From Methylococcaceae bacterium (GTDB lineage: Bacteria; Pseudomonadota; Gammaproteobacteria; Methylococcales; Methylomonadaceae): a DNA stretch of 13,170 nucleotides. Made by a program: the position numbers and the translations under genes. This document shows positions 6,791 through 13,170 of the stretch, one piece after another. Numbering within the stretch: position 1 is the first letter of the stretch; each line of letters opens with the position of its first letter. The DNA is taken from assembly GCA_013140465.1 (NCBI GenBank), contig JABFST010000201.1, positions 1 through 13,170 on the forward strand. The letters are read 5' to 3'. A model generated the notes under the pieces. That model was not told the origin of the DNA. It saw nothing but the letters and a program-made list of their open reading frames with translations, and did not search any database.

Positions 6791-7954
6791 ATGCTTAATG
6801 CCCTCATTGATGTCACCCGTTTATTGCACCGCCGTTTGCAAGGGCGTTTGCCGACTGGCGTGGATCGGGTCAGCCTAGAATATGTCCGCCATTTTGGTGC
6901 GTGCGCCACGGCTTTAGTCAGATATGCAGGTTTGTGGATAGAGCTAAACCACCGCGATTCGGCGCGGGTGTTTGCCATGCTATTGTCGTCGGATGCTGCC
7001 GATGCCGTTTGGTTGCGTTGGGCCGTGGTCAAGGCCATGCCCGCCAGCATAGGCGAACGCTATCTTTCGCCCCGATTTTTGTTTAACACTGGGCATAGTG
7101 GTTTGGAACAGGCTGATTATGCCTATCGTCTGCAACGCTCCGGGCTTAAGCCGCTGTTTTTTGTCCACGACCTAATCCCTTTGCTGTATCCCGAATATTG
7201 CCGACCCGGCGAGTCAGGGCGGCATAAAGTGCGCATGGATACTTTGCTCAACTTGGGTTATGGCATTATCGCCAATTCTGCGGCAACTTTAGACGAATTG
7301 GCGGCTTATGCACATAGCCATGCCTTACCGTTGCCGCCCGCCGTGGTGTCGTTGTTGGCACCCGCCCGATTGCCCGCGCCTAGCCCCGAACCTCCGTTAA
7401 GCCGCCCGTATTTTGTCATGTTGGGTACGATAGAGCCGCGCAAAAACCATTGGCTGATGTTGCAACTGTGGCGGCAGCTTATCGAAACCTTAGGCGCAAA
7501 AGCCCCCCGTTTAGTGATTATTGGCCAGCGCGGTTGGGAATGCGAGAACGTAGTGGATTTGTTGGAGCGTTGCGAAACCTTGGCGGATGTGGTGTTTGAA
7601 TACCCTAGCTGTTCGGATGCCGAACTGGCCTCGTGGCTGCACCACGCCCAAGCCTTGCTGTTTCCTACGTTTGCCGAAGGTTTTGGGATGCCTTTGGTGG
7701 AAGCCTTGGGTTTAGGTGTGCCAGTGATTGCCAGCGATTTACCCGTGTTTAGGGAAATTGCCGGGACTATACCCGAATATGCTGATCCTCTGGACGGCAA
7801 ACGCTGGAAACAGCTGATACTTGATTACAGTATGCCGGATAGTCCGGCACGGCAGCACCAATGCCAGCGCATGTCTGGTTTCGCAGTACCTACTTGGGAC
7901 ACCCATTTTGCCCAAGTCGAAGCCTTGATGGCATCGTTAAGTGCTGCAAAATAA
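6791..7954 (+). CDS. GT4-type glycosyltransferase, first gene of the kpsCS-like operon
   Basis: This 387-residue GT-B glycosyltransferase has a C-terminal Glycos_transf_1 domain. The N-terminus (LIDVTRLLHRRLQGRLPTGVDRV) is a form often seen in capsule and exopolysaccharide clusters. FFVHDLIPLLYPEYC near 123-137 is the acceptor-side motif. The donor domain starts near 206 with FVMLGTIEPRKNH (RKN at 217-219), has LVIIGQRGWE near 241-250, and the EX7E pair E296 and E304 in EGFGMPLVE, then VIASDLPVFREIAG. Its length is typical of the family. ATG 6791 has no good Shine-Dalgarno, but no better in-frame start is visible. It overlaps the next gene by 14 bases and so starts the chain of coupled genes. 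A likely job is adding the first sugar(s) after the Kdo linker or a repeat-unit sugar; which one cannot be read. Confidence 0.9.
   Translation: MLNALIDVTRLLHRRLQGRLPTGVDRVSLEYVRHFGACATALVRYAGLWIELNHRDSARVFAMLLSSDAADAVWLRWAVVKAMPASIGERYLSPRFLFNTGHSGLEQADYAYRLQRSGLKPLFFVHDLIPLLYPEYCRPGESGRHKVRMDTLLNLGYGIIANSAATLDELAAYAHSHALPLPPAVVSLLAPARLPAPSPEPPLSRPYFVMLGTIEPRKNHWLMLQLWRQLIETLGAKAPRLVIIGQRGWECENVVDLLERCETLADVVFEYPSCSDAELASWLHHAQALLFPTFAEGFGMPLVEALGLGVPVIASDLPVFREIAGTIPEYADPLDGKRWKQLILDYSMPDSPARQHQCQRMSGFAVPTWDTHFAQVEALMASLSAAK
7833..7849. repeat. Short perfect hairpin inside the GT4 coding region
   Basis: tgccgga at 7833-7839 and tccggca at 7843-7849 are exact inverted copies with a 3-base loop. 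They lie in the variable C-terminal part of the GT4 gene. The stem sequence is the same as part of the perfect stem in the REP-like element at 634-640. It may be chance or a REP fragment taken into the coding sequence. Confidence 0.35.
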
Positions 7955-8978
7955 CTTGGAAGGCCCGGCACTTATTTATGCAGTAGGTTTTTCGGCATGG
8001 AAAAAAGCCCGCGTGCGCCAATGTTTTCCATCCGCCCAAGTGCGCTTTGCCAACCGTTTTGAAGATGTCCCCGCGCGTGCCGTGGTGGTGGTCTGGGGTA
8101 TGCAGCGCGTACCCGAAACGCAGGGTTTTCAGGTTTTGCGTCTGGAAGACGGTTTTTTGCGTTCTGTGGGTTTGGGGGCGGATCTGACCCGCCCTACGTC
8201 TTGGGTGGTTGATGATGTGGGCCTTTATTATGATGCCACACGCCCGTCCAAACTGGAGCGGCTGTTGGCAGAAACCGTGTTCGACCCCGCGCAGCTCCAG
8301 CGTGCAACTGCTTTGCAGCAACGTATCGTCAGTGCTGGTCTGACCAAATACAACATCGGCACGCCGCAATGGCCCCGGCCCAAAACCGCTAAACGCGTGC
8401 TATTAGTGCCTGGACAGGTGGAAAGTGATGCGTCTTTGGCTTATGGCGCACCCGAGATACGCACGAATATGGGCTTGTTGCAAGCCGTGCGCCGCGCCAA
8501 TCCTGATGCTTATATCGTCTACAAACCTCATCCCGACGTGGTGGCGGGCTTAAGAGCCGAAGGCAAAAATGAACACGATGCCCAGCATTGGTGTGATGAA
8601 ATCTTGCTTGATGCGGCAATGGCTGAAGTATTGGCAAGCGTGGATGAAGTACATGTGTTGACCTCTTTAACAGGGTTTGAAGCCTTATTGCGCAACCAAC
8701 CTGTCTATTGTTACGGACTTCCTTTTTATGCAGGTTGGGGTTTGACCAACGATGCGATAGCCCATCCCCGCCGCACACGCCGCCTGACTTTGGCTGAGTT
8801 AGTGGCGGGTACACTAATTGCCTATCCGCTGTACCTGAGCCGTGTGGACAACGCGTTAATCACGCCCGAACAGGCATTAGAGCAACTGTTGGCGTGGCGT
8901 AGCTTATCGGGTGCAACTCCACCGTGGTGGCAAGCGGCCTTTAGGATGGTCTTGCGCCGCGTAGTGGGGGTGCGATGA
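7941..8978 (+). CDS. kpsC-like: Single-module KpsC/LipA-like beta-Kdo transferase
   Basis: This 345-residue protein is similar to one half of KpsC, the enzyme that extends the beta-linked poly-Kdo linker on the lipid anchor of ABC-exported capsules, at the inner face of the inner membrane. Family motifs seen are RLEDGFLRSVGLGADL (67-82), VVDDVGLYYDATRPSKLERLL (89-109), VLLVPGQVESDASLAYG (153-169), VYKPHPDV (193-200), DEVHVLTSLTGFEALL (235-250), LPFYAGWGLTND (260-271) and the end-type IAYPLY/TPEQALEQLL. Classical KpsC is about 675 residues with two such modules (GT99 and GT107 in CAZy) that add alternating linkages; here only one is present. The start is GTG 7941, 14 bases inside the preceding gene; TTG 7956 is an alternative. 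Its stop overlaps the next ATG. Which linkage it makes cannot be told from sequence by eye. No frameshift or second module is visible nearby. Confidence 0.88.
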   Translation: MLQNNLEGPALIYAVGFSAWKKARVRQCFPSAQVRFANRFEDVPARAVVVVWGMQRVPETQGFQVLRLEDGFLRSVGLGADLTRPTSWVVDDVGLYYDATRPSKLERLLAETVFDPAQLQRATALQQRIVSAGLTKYNIGTPQWPRPKTAKRVLLVPGQVESDASLAYGAPEIRTNMGLLQAVRRANPDAYIVYKPHPDVVAGLRAEGKNEHDAQHWCDEILLDAAMAEVLASVDEVHVLTSLTGFEALLRNQPVYCYGLPFYAGWGLTNDAIAHPRRTRRLTLAELVAGTLIAYPLYLSRVDNALITPEQALEQLLAWRSLSGATPPWWQAAFRMVLRRVVGVR

Positions 8979-10204
8979 TCCGTAAACGCTCGTTTTTATT
9001 GTTGCAAGGCGTGTGTTCGCCATTTTTTGCCCGTTTGGCTGATTGTTTGCACGCCGAGGGCCATGCCGTGTTTAAAATCAATTTTAACGCAGGTGACCGC
9101 TTATATTGGGGCTTGCGTGCCGCGTGCGATTATCGCGGTGCGGCAGAAGACTTGCGTGAATTTTTGGATCACAAATACCAATACTGGGGCATCACCGACC
9201 AGATTTTGTTTGGTGATTGCCGTCCCGTGCATAGGGCGGCGGTGGCTCATGCCGAGGCGTGCGGGGTACGCACGCATGTGTTTGAAGAAGGTTATTTTCG
9301 GCCTTATTGGGTCACATTGGAGCGCGAAGGCGTGAACGGGCATTCGTTGTTGCCGCGTGATCCCGATTGGTTTCGTGATGTGGGTGCACGCTTGCCGGAT
9401 TATGGTGACGGACAAGCGTTTGCGTCGCCGTTTTTTAAACGTGCCGCGCATGATGTCGCCTACCATCTGGCAGGGCTAGCCAATCCCGTGCTGTTTCCCG
9501 CCTATCGTACCCATGCCCCAGTGATTGCGCCGATAGAATATATAGGCTATATACGCCGATTGCCGATGTTGCGCTTTCATAAGCCGCGTGACCATGCCGT
9601 GCTGCAAGCCCTTGTGGCTAAGGCTACGCCGTATTTTGTCCTGCCTTTGCAATTGGGCAGCGATGCCCAAATCCGTAACCATTGCCGTTTTGATGATATG
9701 GCGGGCGTGATGGAGTTTGTCATTAGCTCGTTTGCTTGCCATGCCCCAGCCGGAACAAAACTGGTCATTAAAAACCATCCGCTGGATATGGGGCTGATCG
9801 GTTATGCCAGCATTATCCGCACCTTGGCGCAGCGTTATGATGTGGTTGGGCGGCTGGTCTATGTCGAAACGGGTGATTTGCAGCTGTTGTTGCGGCACGC
9901 CTTGGGCATGGTGACGGTCAATAGCACCGTCGGTGCGTTGGCCTTGGGCTTGGCTTGCCCAACCATTAGCCTTAGCGATCCCATCTACAATTTGCCTGGC
10001 CTGACGTTTCAGGGCAATTTGGATGATTTTTGGCGGCAGCGTCCTAAGCCGGATGCGCAATTGTTCAAGTGTTTCCGCAACACGGTCATCCATACCACCC
10101 AAGTCAATGGCGGTTTTTATTGCGGTGCGGGCATTGCCCTTGCCGTTGCCAACAGCTTGCCGATGCTGATCCAAGAACCTTCGCCATTGGAGGCGTTGCT
10201 ATGA
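8975..10204 (+). CDS. kpsS-like: KpsS/LipB-like capsule Kdo transferase
   Basis: This 409-residue protein matches the KpsS/LipB family, which places the first beta-Kdo on lyso-phosphatidylglycerol to start the capsule anchor at the cytoplasmic face of the inner membrane. The motifs seen are FLLLQGVCSPFFARLADCL (7-25), GHAVFKINFNAGDRLYW (29-45), THVFEEGYFRPYWVTLE (100-116), FVLPLQLGSDAQIR (221-234), LVIKNHPLD (263-271) and TVNSTVGALALGL (314-326). Length is in the usual range of about 390-420. ATG 8975 overlaps the KpsC-like stop by four bases (ATGA), with a G-run at 8966-8970 as a possible ribosome site. Adjacent kpsC and kpsS genes are a hallmark of this capsule type. The gene looks complete and undamaged. 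Confidence 0.93.
   Translation: MIRKRSFLLLQGVCSPFFARLADCLHAEGHAVFKINFNAGDRLYWGLRAACDYRGAAEDLREFLDHKYQYWGITDQILFGDCRPVHRAAVAHAEACGVRTHVFEEGYFRPYWVTLEREGVNGHSLLPRDPDWFRDVGARLPDYGDGQAFASPFFKRAAHDVAYHLAGLANPVLFPAYRTHAPVIAPIEYIGYIRRLPMLRFHKPRDHAVLQALVAKATPYFVLPLQLGSDAQIRNHCRFDDMAGVMEFVISSFACHAPAGTKLVIKNHPLDMGLIGYASIIRTLAQRYDVVGRLVYVETGDLQLLLRHALGMVTVNSTVGALALGLACPTISLSDPIYNLPGLTFQGNLDDFWRQRPKPDAQLFKCFRNTVIHTTQVNGGFYCGAGIALAVANSLPMLIQEPSPLEALL
10189..10203 (+). promoter_or_regulatory. Ribosome binding site fixing the SDR start
   Basis: GGAGG at 10189-10193 lies seven bases before ATG 10201. The ATG also forms an ATGA overlap with the KpsS stop. This rules out the longer upstream reading that begins with a TTG at 10069 inside kpsS. 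Confidence 0.75.
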
Positions 10205-10974
10205 GTTTGCCTGCATCCCCCAAAACCATCTTAATTACTGGCGCAACAGGCGGTATAGGTTCGGCCTTGGCTATAGCCTATGCTGGGCCGGGCCAATGCC
10301 TGATCTTGCAAGGGCGTAATGCCGATGGTTTGGCGCAGTTGGCGGCGCGTTGCCAAGCATTAGGGGCAAGAGTCGTCACCCAAGTGCTGGATGTGCGCCA
10401 ACTTGAAGCCCTGACCGCATGGCTGCATCAGGTGTCGGCACAAGAACGCATCGATTTGGTGATCGTCAATGCGGGTGTAAATACGCACGTTAAGGCCGAC
10501 GGTTCGGGTGAGGATTGGGCTGCCGTACAAGCATTAATTGCCACCAATGTGCTGGCGGCAATGGCGACCGTGACTGCGGTATTGCCCGCGATGCGTAGCC
10601 GGGGCGCAGGGCAGGTCGCACTGGTCAGTTCTTTGGCGGCGTATTTTGGCTTGCCGATTACCCCGAGTTACTGCGCTAGCAAAGCGGCCCTTAAAGCCTA
10701 TGGTGAAGCCTTGCGCGGTGGTTTAAGCGTACAGGGTATCTGCGTTAATGTGGTGATGCCCGGCTATGTGCAATCACCAATGTGTACCGATATGCCGGGC
10801 CCCAAACCGTTTTTGTGGACGGCAGAAAAAGCCGCCCTAGCCATACAGCGCGGCTTGGCGCGTAACCAAGCGCGTATTAGTTTTCCGTTTCCGCTCAATC
10901 TAGGGACTTGGTTCTTGGCGGTATTGCCGCCCAGTTGGTCAACGCGCATCTTACAATGGTTGCACTATGCTTGA
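10201..10974 (+). CDS. Short-chain dehydrogenase/reductase (SDR)
   Basis: This is a classical SDR oxidoreductase of 257 residues using NAD(P)H. The cofactor motif TGATGGIG is at 13-20, NAGV at 90-93, the catalytic Ser at 143/144 in LVSSLAAY, and the YxxxK pair at Tyr157 and Lys161 in YCASK. VVMPGYVQSPM follows at 184-194. The C-terminal tail after about residue 227 is hydrophobic (SFPFPLNLGTWFLAVLPP) and may sit on the membrane. It begins in an ATGA overlap with kpsS and overlaps the following LtaS-like gene by eight bases, so it is made with the anchor-building enzymes. The substrate cannot be read. An alcohol or ketone group on a sugar, a lipid intermediate or a glycerol derivative are all possible. 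The start was moved to 10201 on the strength of its ribosome site. Confidence 0.9.
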   Translation: MSLPASPKTILITGATGGIGSALAIAYAGPGQCLILQGRNADGLAQLAARCQALGARVVTQVLDVRQLEALTAWLHQVSAQERIDLVIVNAGVNTHVKADGSGEDWAAVQALIATNVLAAMATVTAVLPAMRSRGAGQVALVSSLAAYFGLPITPSYCASKAALKAYGEALRGGLSVQGICVNVVMPGYVQSPMCTDMPGPKPFLWTAEKAALAIQRGLARNQARISFPFPLNLGTWFLAVLPPSWSTRILQWLHYA

Positions 10975-12490
10975 CGGGTATAGTGGCGCTATCGCTTTGC
11001 CGCTGACCTTAGTGTTGCTGGGTTCGTGGCTGTTTGAACGCCTATTGTTGCCAGGCACCAACGCTGTTTGGCGGCGGCATTGGGCCAGTCTTGCCCTCCA
11101 TGCGGGTCTGTGCGTGGTCATGTTTGCGCTGGTGTTGGCGGTATTGCTACGGCCTTGGTTTACCGCGATGACGGTGTTGGCCTTGCTGATGCTGGTGATT
11201 CAAGTCAACAACGCCAAATTTCATGCCCTGCGCGAGCCGTTTATCGCCCAAGATTTTGAATACTTTACCGATGCCATCAAACATCCACGCTTATATTTGC
11301 CTTTTTTGGGCATTGCGCGGGCCGTTATTATAGGTTTGGGATTTGCGTCGGCCTTGTATGCCGGGCTGACTTTAGAAGCCGCATTGACAGCTGCTAGTCC
11401 GGTATCGGGTGTTATCGCAGTCGTGCTGGGTTTGCTGATGGTCGGCTGCTTGTTAGTGTGGCTAGGGGCTAGACCCACATTGCCCATCAGCTTGCAACCG
11501 GACACCGATTTATGGCAATTGGGTTTGCTAGCGAGTATCTGGCGGTACTACCAAGAAGAACGGCGACCTTGCCCGCAGATGCCCGCTTATGCGCAGGATG
11601 CGGTGCTGACTGCCACCGAACTGCCCAATGTCGTGATTGTGCAAAGTGAATCTTTTTTTGATGCGCGGCGTTTGTATGCGGGTATACGTCCCGAGGTGTT
11701 GGCTGAATTTAGCGCGTTACAAGCCCAATCGGCTTATCACGGGCAATTGGCGGTTGCGGCTTGGGGGGCAAACACCGTGCGCACCGAATTTGCCTTTTTG
11801 TCGGGTTTGGCGGCATCGGCATTAGGCATACACCGCTTCAACCCCTACCGCAAACTGGCCCGCACGGGCATTCCAACTTTAGCCAGCTATTGCCGCAGCC
11901 TAGGCTATCGCACGATCTGCGTGCATCCGTATATCGCCAGTTTTTATGGGCGCGACCAGATAATGCCTAAGCTGGGTTTTGATGAATTTATCGACATCAC
12001 CCAGTTTAAAGCCGCAGATTACAGCGGGCCGTATATCGGTGACACCGCCTTGGCGGCAAAAGTGTGTAGCTTGTTGCAAGCCCACGCCAGCCAGCCCGTT
12101 TTAGTGTTTGTTATCACTATGGAAAACCACGGCCCGCTGCATTTAGAACAAGTGCAGACCCAAGACTTGGCAGACGCCTACCACACCCTACCGCCAGACG
12201 GGTGTGACGATTTGAGCATTTATGTGCGGCATTTGCAAAACGCCGACCGCATGGCGGCAATGCTGCGCGAACAGTTGCAGAGCTTGCCGCAACCAGGCTG
12301 GCTGTGTTGGTATGGCGACCATGTGCCGATAATGCCGCAGGTTTACCAAGCCTTAGGCACACCCGAAGGACAAACCGATTATTTTATCTGGGGCAAAGGC
12401 CAAACACAGCGTGTTGCGCAAGACCTAAAGGTTGAAGACTTGGGGCGGGTGTTGTTGCGGGCTATGGGTTTGCTTAAACCTGTGCCTTAA
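10967..12490 (+). CDS. Membrane LTA-synthase/MdoB-family phosphoglycerol transferase
   Basis: This 507-residue inner-membrane protein has an extracytoplasmic sulfatase-fold domain of the LtaS/MdoB family. These enzymes take glycerol phosphate (or a similar group) from phosphatidylglycerol and put it on a glycan or polymer. Hydrophobic segments lie at about 8-28, 41-61, 64-80, 115-135 and 147-168. The catalytic domain starts near 220. QSESFFD gives the metal-binding Glu228, WGANTVRTE gives the likely nucleophile Thr270, and YGDHVP gives Asp451-His452. These spacings are close to those of S. aureus LtaS (Glu255, Thr300, Asp475, His476). Also seen are HPYIASFYGRDQIMPKLGFDEF (320-341) and ITMENHGPL (383-391). 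ATG 10967 overlaps the SDR gene by eight bases. Its place at the end of a kpsC-kpsS operon suggests that it decorates the capsule or its anchor. A role on periplasmic glucans, as for OpgB, is the main alternative. Confidence 0.88.
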   Translation: MLDGYSGAIALPLTLVLLGSWLFERLLLPGTNAVWRRHWASLALHAGLCVVMFALVLAVLLRPWFTAMTVLALLMLVIQVNNAKFHALREPFIAQDFEYFTDAIKHPRLYLPFLGIARAVIIGLGFASALYAGLTLEAALTAASPVSGVIAVVLGLLMVGCLLVWLGARPTLPISLQPDTDLWQLGLLASIWRYYQEERRPCPQMPAYAQDAVLTATELPNVVIVQSESFFDARRLYAGIRPEVLAEFSALQAQSAYHGQLAVAAWGANTVRTEFAFLSGLAASALGIHRFNPYRKLARTGIPTLASYCRSLGYRTICVHPYIASFYGRDQIMPKLGFDEFIDITQFKAADYSGPYIGDTALAAKVCSLLQAHASQPVLVFVITMENHGPLHLEQVQTQDLADAYHTLPPDGCDDLSIYVRHLQNADRMAAMLREQLQSLPQPGWLCWYGDHVPIMPQVYQALGTPEGQTDYFIWGKGQTQRVAQDLKVEDLGRVLLRAMGLLKPVP

Positions 12491-12554
12491 GCGGCTGGTG
12501 CGTCGGGTAAACGTTTAGAAAACTAACCCATCATGGGGTTGCCGGATTGAGGGG

Positions 12555-12579
12555 CTTGCTTGCGAGACGGTGAAAGTAT
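12555..12579 (+). repeat. Dispersed 25-base repeat, copy 2
   Basis: This is the same-orientation partner of 5013-5037, matching at 22 of 25 positions, and lies about 65 bases after the last capsule gene. It is followed directly by a REP-like motif. The two copies bracket the export, glycosyltransferase and kpsCS block. Confidence 0.6.
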
Positions 12580-12583
12580 CCAT

Positions 12584-12606
12584 GTGGGAGCGGCTTTAGC
12601 CTCGAC
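12584..12606 (+). repeat. REP-like motif (gtgggagcggctttagcc type)
   Basis: The sequence gtgggagcggctttagcctc resembles a REP type widespread in pseudomonads and other Gammaproteobacteria (gtgggagcgg...ccgcgac). It has a short imperfect stem ggct/agcc with flanking gag/ctc. This is a single copy here, identified by resemblance only. Confidence 0.5.
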
Positions 12607-12941
12607 TACAAGATTTTATAATCAAGCACTTAAAAAAGAAAGATGCCTTGCAGGGCATGTTAGGCAAGTAGGTCAGCAAAGGCCAAGTCAAGAATTTATC
12701 GCTAGAGCCCGGTTGCGGCACCAACTGCTGTAAATGCGATGCGACCTTGACAGAATTATACGAATGGGTGGATGGCTGACCTAGCCCAAACAACATCCCC
12801 GTTCAACGCGCTTAATCAAGTAGTGGTCGTTTGGGTTAGCCGCTTTAACACTGAACCAATACAAGCCCATCACAAATCTAGGCTTGCGCTAAGCGTGCAA
12901 CCCTACCCAATCCTCGCCAGCCGCTTTTTTAGCCAAATCAC

Positions 12942-12970
12942 TAAAGTGGCCCCCAATGTCCAGACAGTAT
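12942..12970. mobile_element. Presumed terminal inverted repeat of the IS3-family element
   Basis: The stretch beginning taaagtggcccccaatgtcc lies 30-55 bases beyond the transposase stop, where an IS3-family end is expected, and has the ggcccc-rich look of many IS3 ends. The partner end is outside the window, so the exact boundary and any target duplication cannot be set. Confidence 0.4.
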
Positions 12971-12997
12971 TTTGCCTAGTTTAAGATAGAACCCAGA

Positions 12998-13170
12998 TTA
13001 AACCGCAGCGGATTGGCGCTGCCTCGATTCTATGGCCCGGGCCTTTTCTTCCCCCGCGCCACTGAATTTGTCCACAACCCTCGCGCCCCCGCCCGTCGCC
13101 GTGCGGTACACCTCGTCCGGTGTCATATAGCCAAGTGACTGGTGCCGCCTTTCCCCGTTATAAAACAAGA
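12998..13170 (-). CDS. IS3-family transposase, C-terminal end (partial)
   Basis: Read on the - strand, the frame enters at the window edge and ends at the stop 12998-13000. It reads FYNGERRHQSLGYMTPDEVYR, then a Gly/Ala/Arg-rich tail ending in RQRQSAAV. The YNxxRxHxxLGYxxP signature is the C-terminal end of the DDE integrase core of IS3-family OrfB proteins; the catalytic residues are upstream, off the window. The base composition is visibly more GC-rich than the adjoining DNA, in line with recent arrival. The last two bases of the window belong to an incomplete codon. It is not part of the capsule operon, which runs the other way. Confidence 0.88.
   Translation of the reverse strand, partial: LFYNGERRHQSLGYMTPDEVYRTATGGGARVVDKFSGAGEEKARAIESRQRQSAAV

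Larger units (their letters stand above)
12491..12941. other. Non-coding region after the capsule operon
   Basis: About 450 bases between the LtaS-like stop and the presumed IS end. I see no convincing gene. It contains the second 25-base repeat copy (12555-12579), a REP-like motif (12584-12606), a short Cys-rich reading frame (12672-12779) and an inverted repeat ctagcccaaac / gtttgggttag (12781-12791 with 12829-12839, 10 of 11). No clear intrinsic terminator with a U-tract follows the operon. The mix of repeat scraps next to an insertion sequence suggests an area of repeated rearrangement. Confidence 0.55.

Noticed and set aside
9476..10174. Minus-strand 232-residue open frame
   Set aside because: It lies fully opposite the well-supported KpsS gene, has no family motif and a His/Gln-rich composition typical of an antisense shadow.
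10069..10200. Upstream TTG start for the SDR, adding 44 residues
   Set aside because: The added part is the KpsS C-terminus read in another frame. ATG 10201 has a good ribosome site and gives the normal SDR length.
12772..12984. Plus-strand 70-residue frame at the right end
   Set aside because: It crosses an inverted repeat and the presumed IS end, has no recognisable motif and low-complexity composition.

Overview
The window looks like part of a Gammaproteobacterium chromosome. The evidence is indirect: a complete set of ABC-transporter-type (group 2-like) capsule proteins of the kind found in Proteobacteria, REP-like palindromes resembling those scattered through gammaproteobacterial genomes, and a DUF2887/DUF4351-type gene that is common in filamentous sulfur bacteria, methanotrophs and cyanobacteria. 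I cannot name the genus. Thiotrichales or Methylococcales is my guess only.

Layout, left to right. (1) 1-579: the 3' part of an Rpn/DUF2887-DUF4351 protein with a Gly-Lys/Ile-Glu tandem repeat. Its stop codon lies inside a REP-like inverted-repeat element (560-691). (2) 739-4619: two overlapping glycosyltransferase genes, one with two GT2 domains and one GT4/GT1 type, joined by an ATGA overlap. (3) 4620-5328: about 700 bases with no convincing gene but with several palindromes, hairpins and short repeats. (4) 5329-6516: an outer-membrane polysaccharide export lipoprotein of the BexD/CtrA (OPX) type. (5) 6517-6790: a gap holding a long hairpin element. (6) 6791-12490: five genes on the + strand, each overlapping the next by 4 to 14 bases, so almost certainly one operon. 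They encode a GT4 glycosyltransferase, a single-module KpsC-like Kdo transferase, a KpsS/LipB-like Kdo transferase, an SDR oxidoreductase, and a membrane LTA-synthase/MdoB-type phosphoglycerol transferase. (7) 12491-12941: non-coding DNA with REP-like debris. (8) about 12942-13170: one end of an IS3-family element on the - strand, cut by the window edge.

How the genes work together (inference). KpsS and KpsC are known to build the poly-Kdo linker on lyso-phosphatidylglycerol that anchors this class of capsule. The three glycosyltransferases would assemble the repeat polymer, and the OPX lipoprotein would form the outer-membrane exit. The ABC transporter (KpsM/KpsT) and the periplasmic adaptor (KpsE) are absent here and must lie elsewhere if the system works. 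The most unusual parts are the KpsC protein, which is about half the length of the classical two-domain enzyme, and the SDR plus LtaS-like pair translationally chained to KpsC-KpsS. Together these suggest a capsule or anchor modified with glycerol phosphate taken from phosphatidylglycerol.
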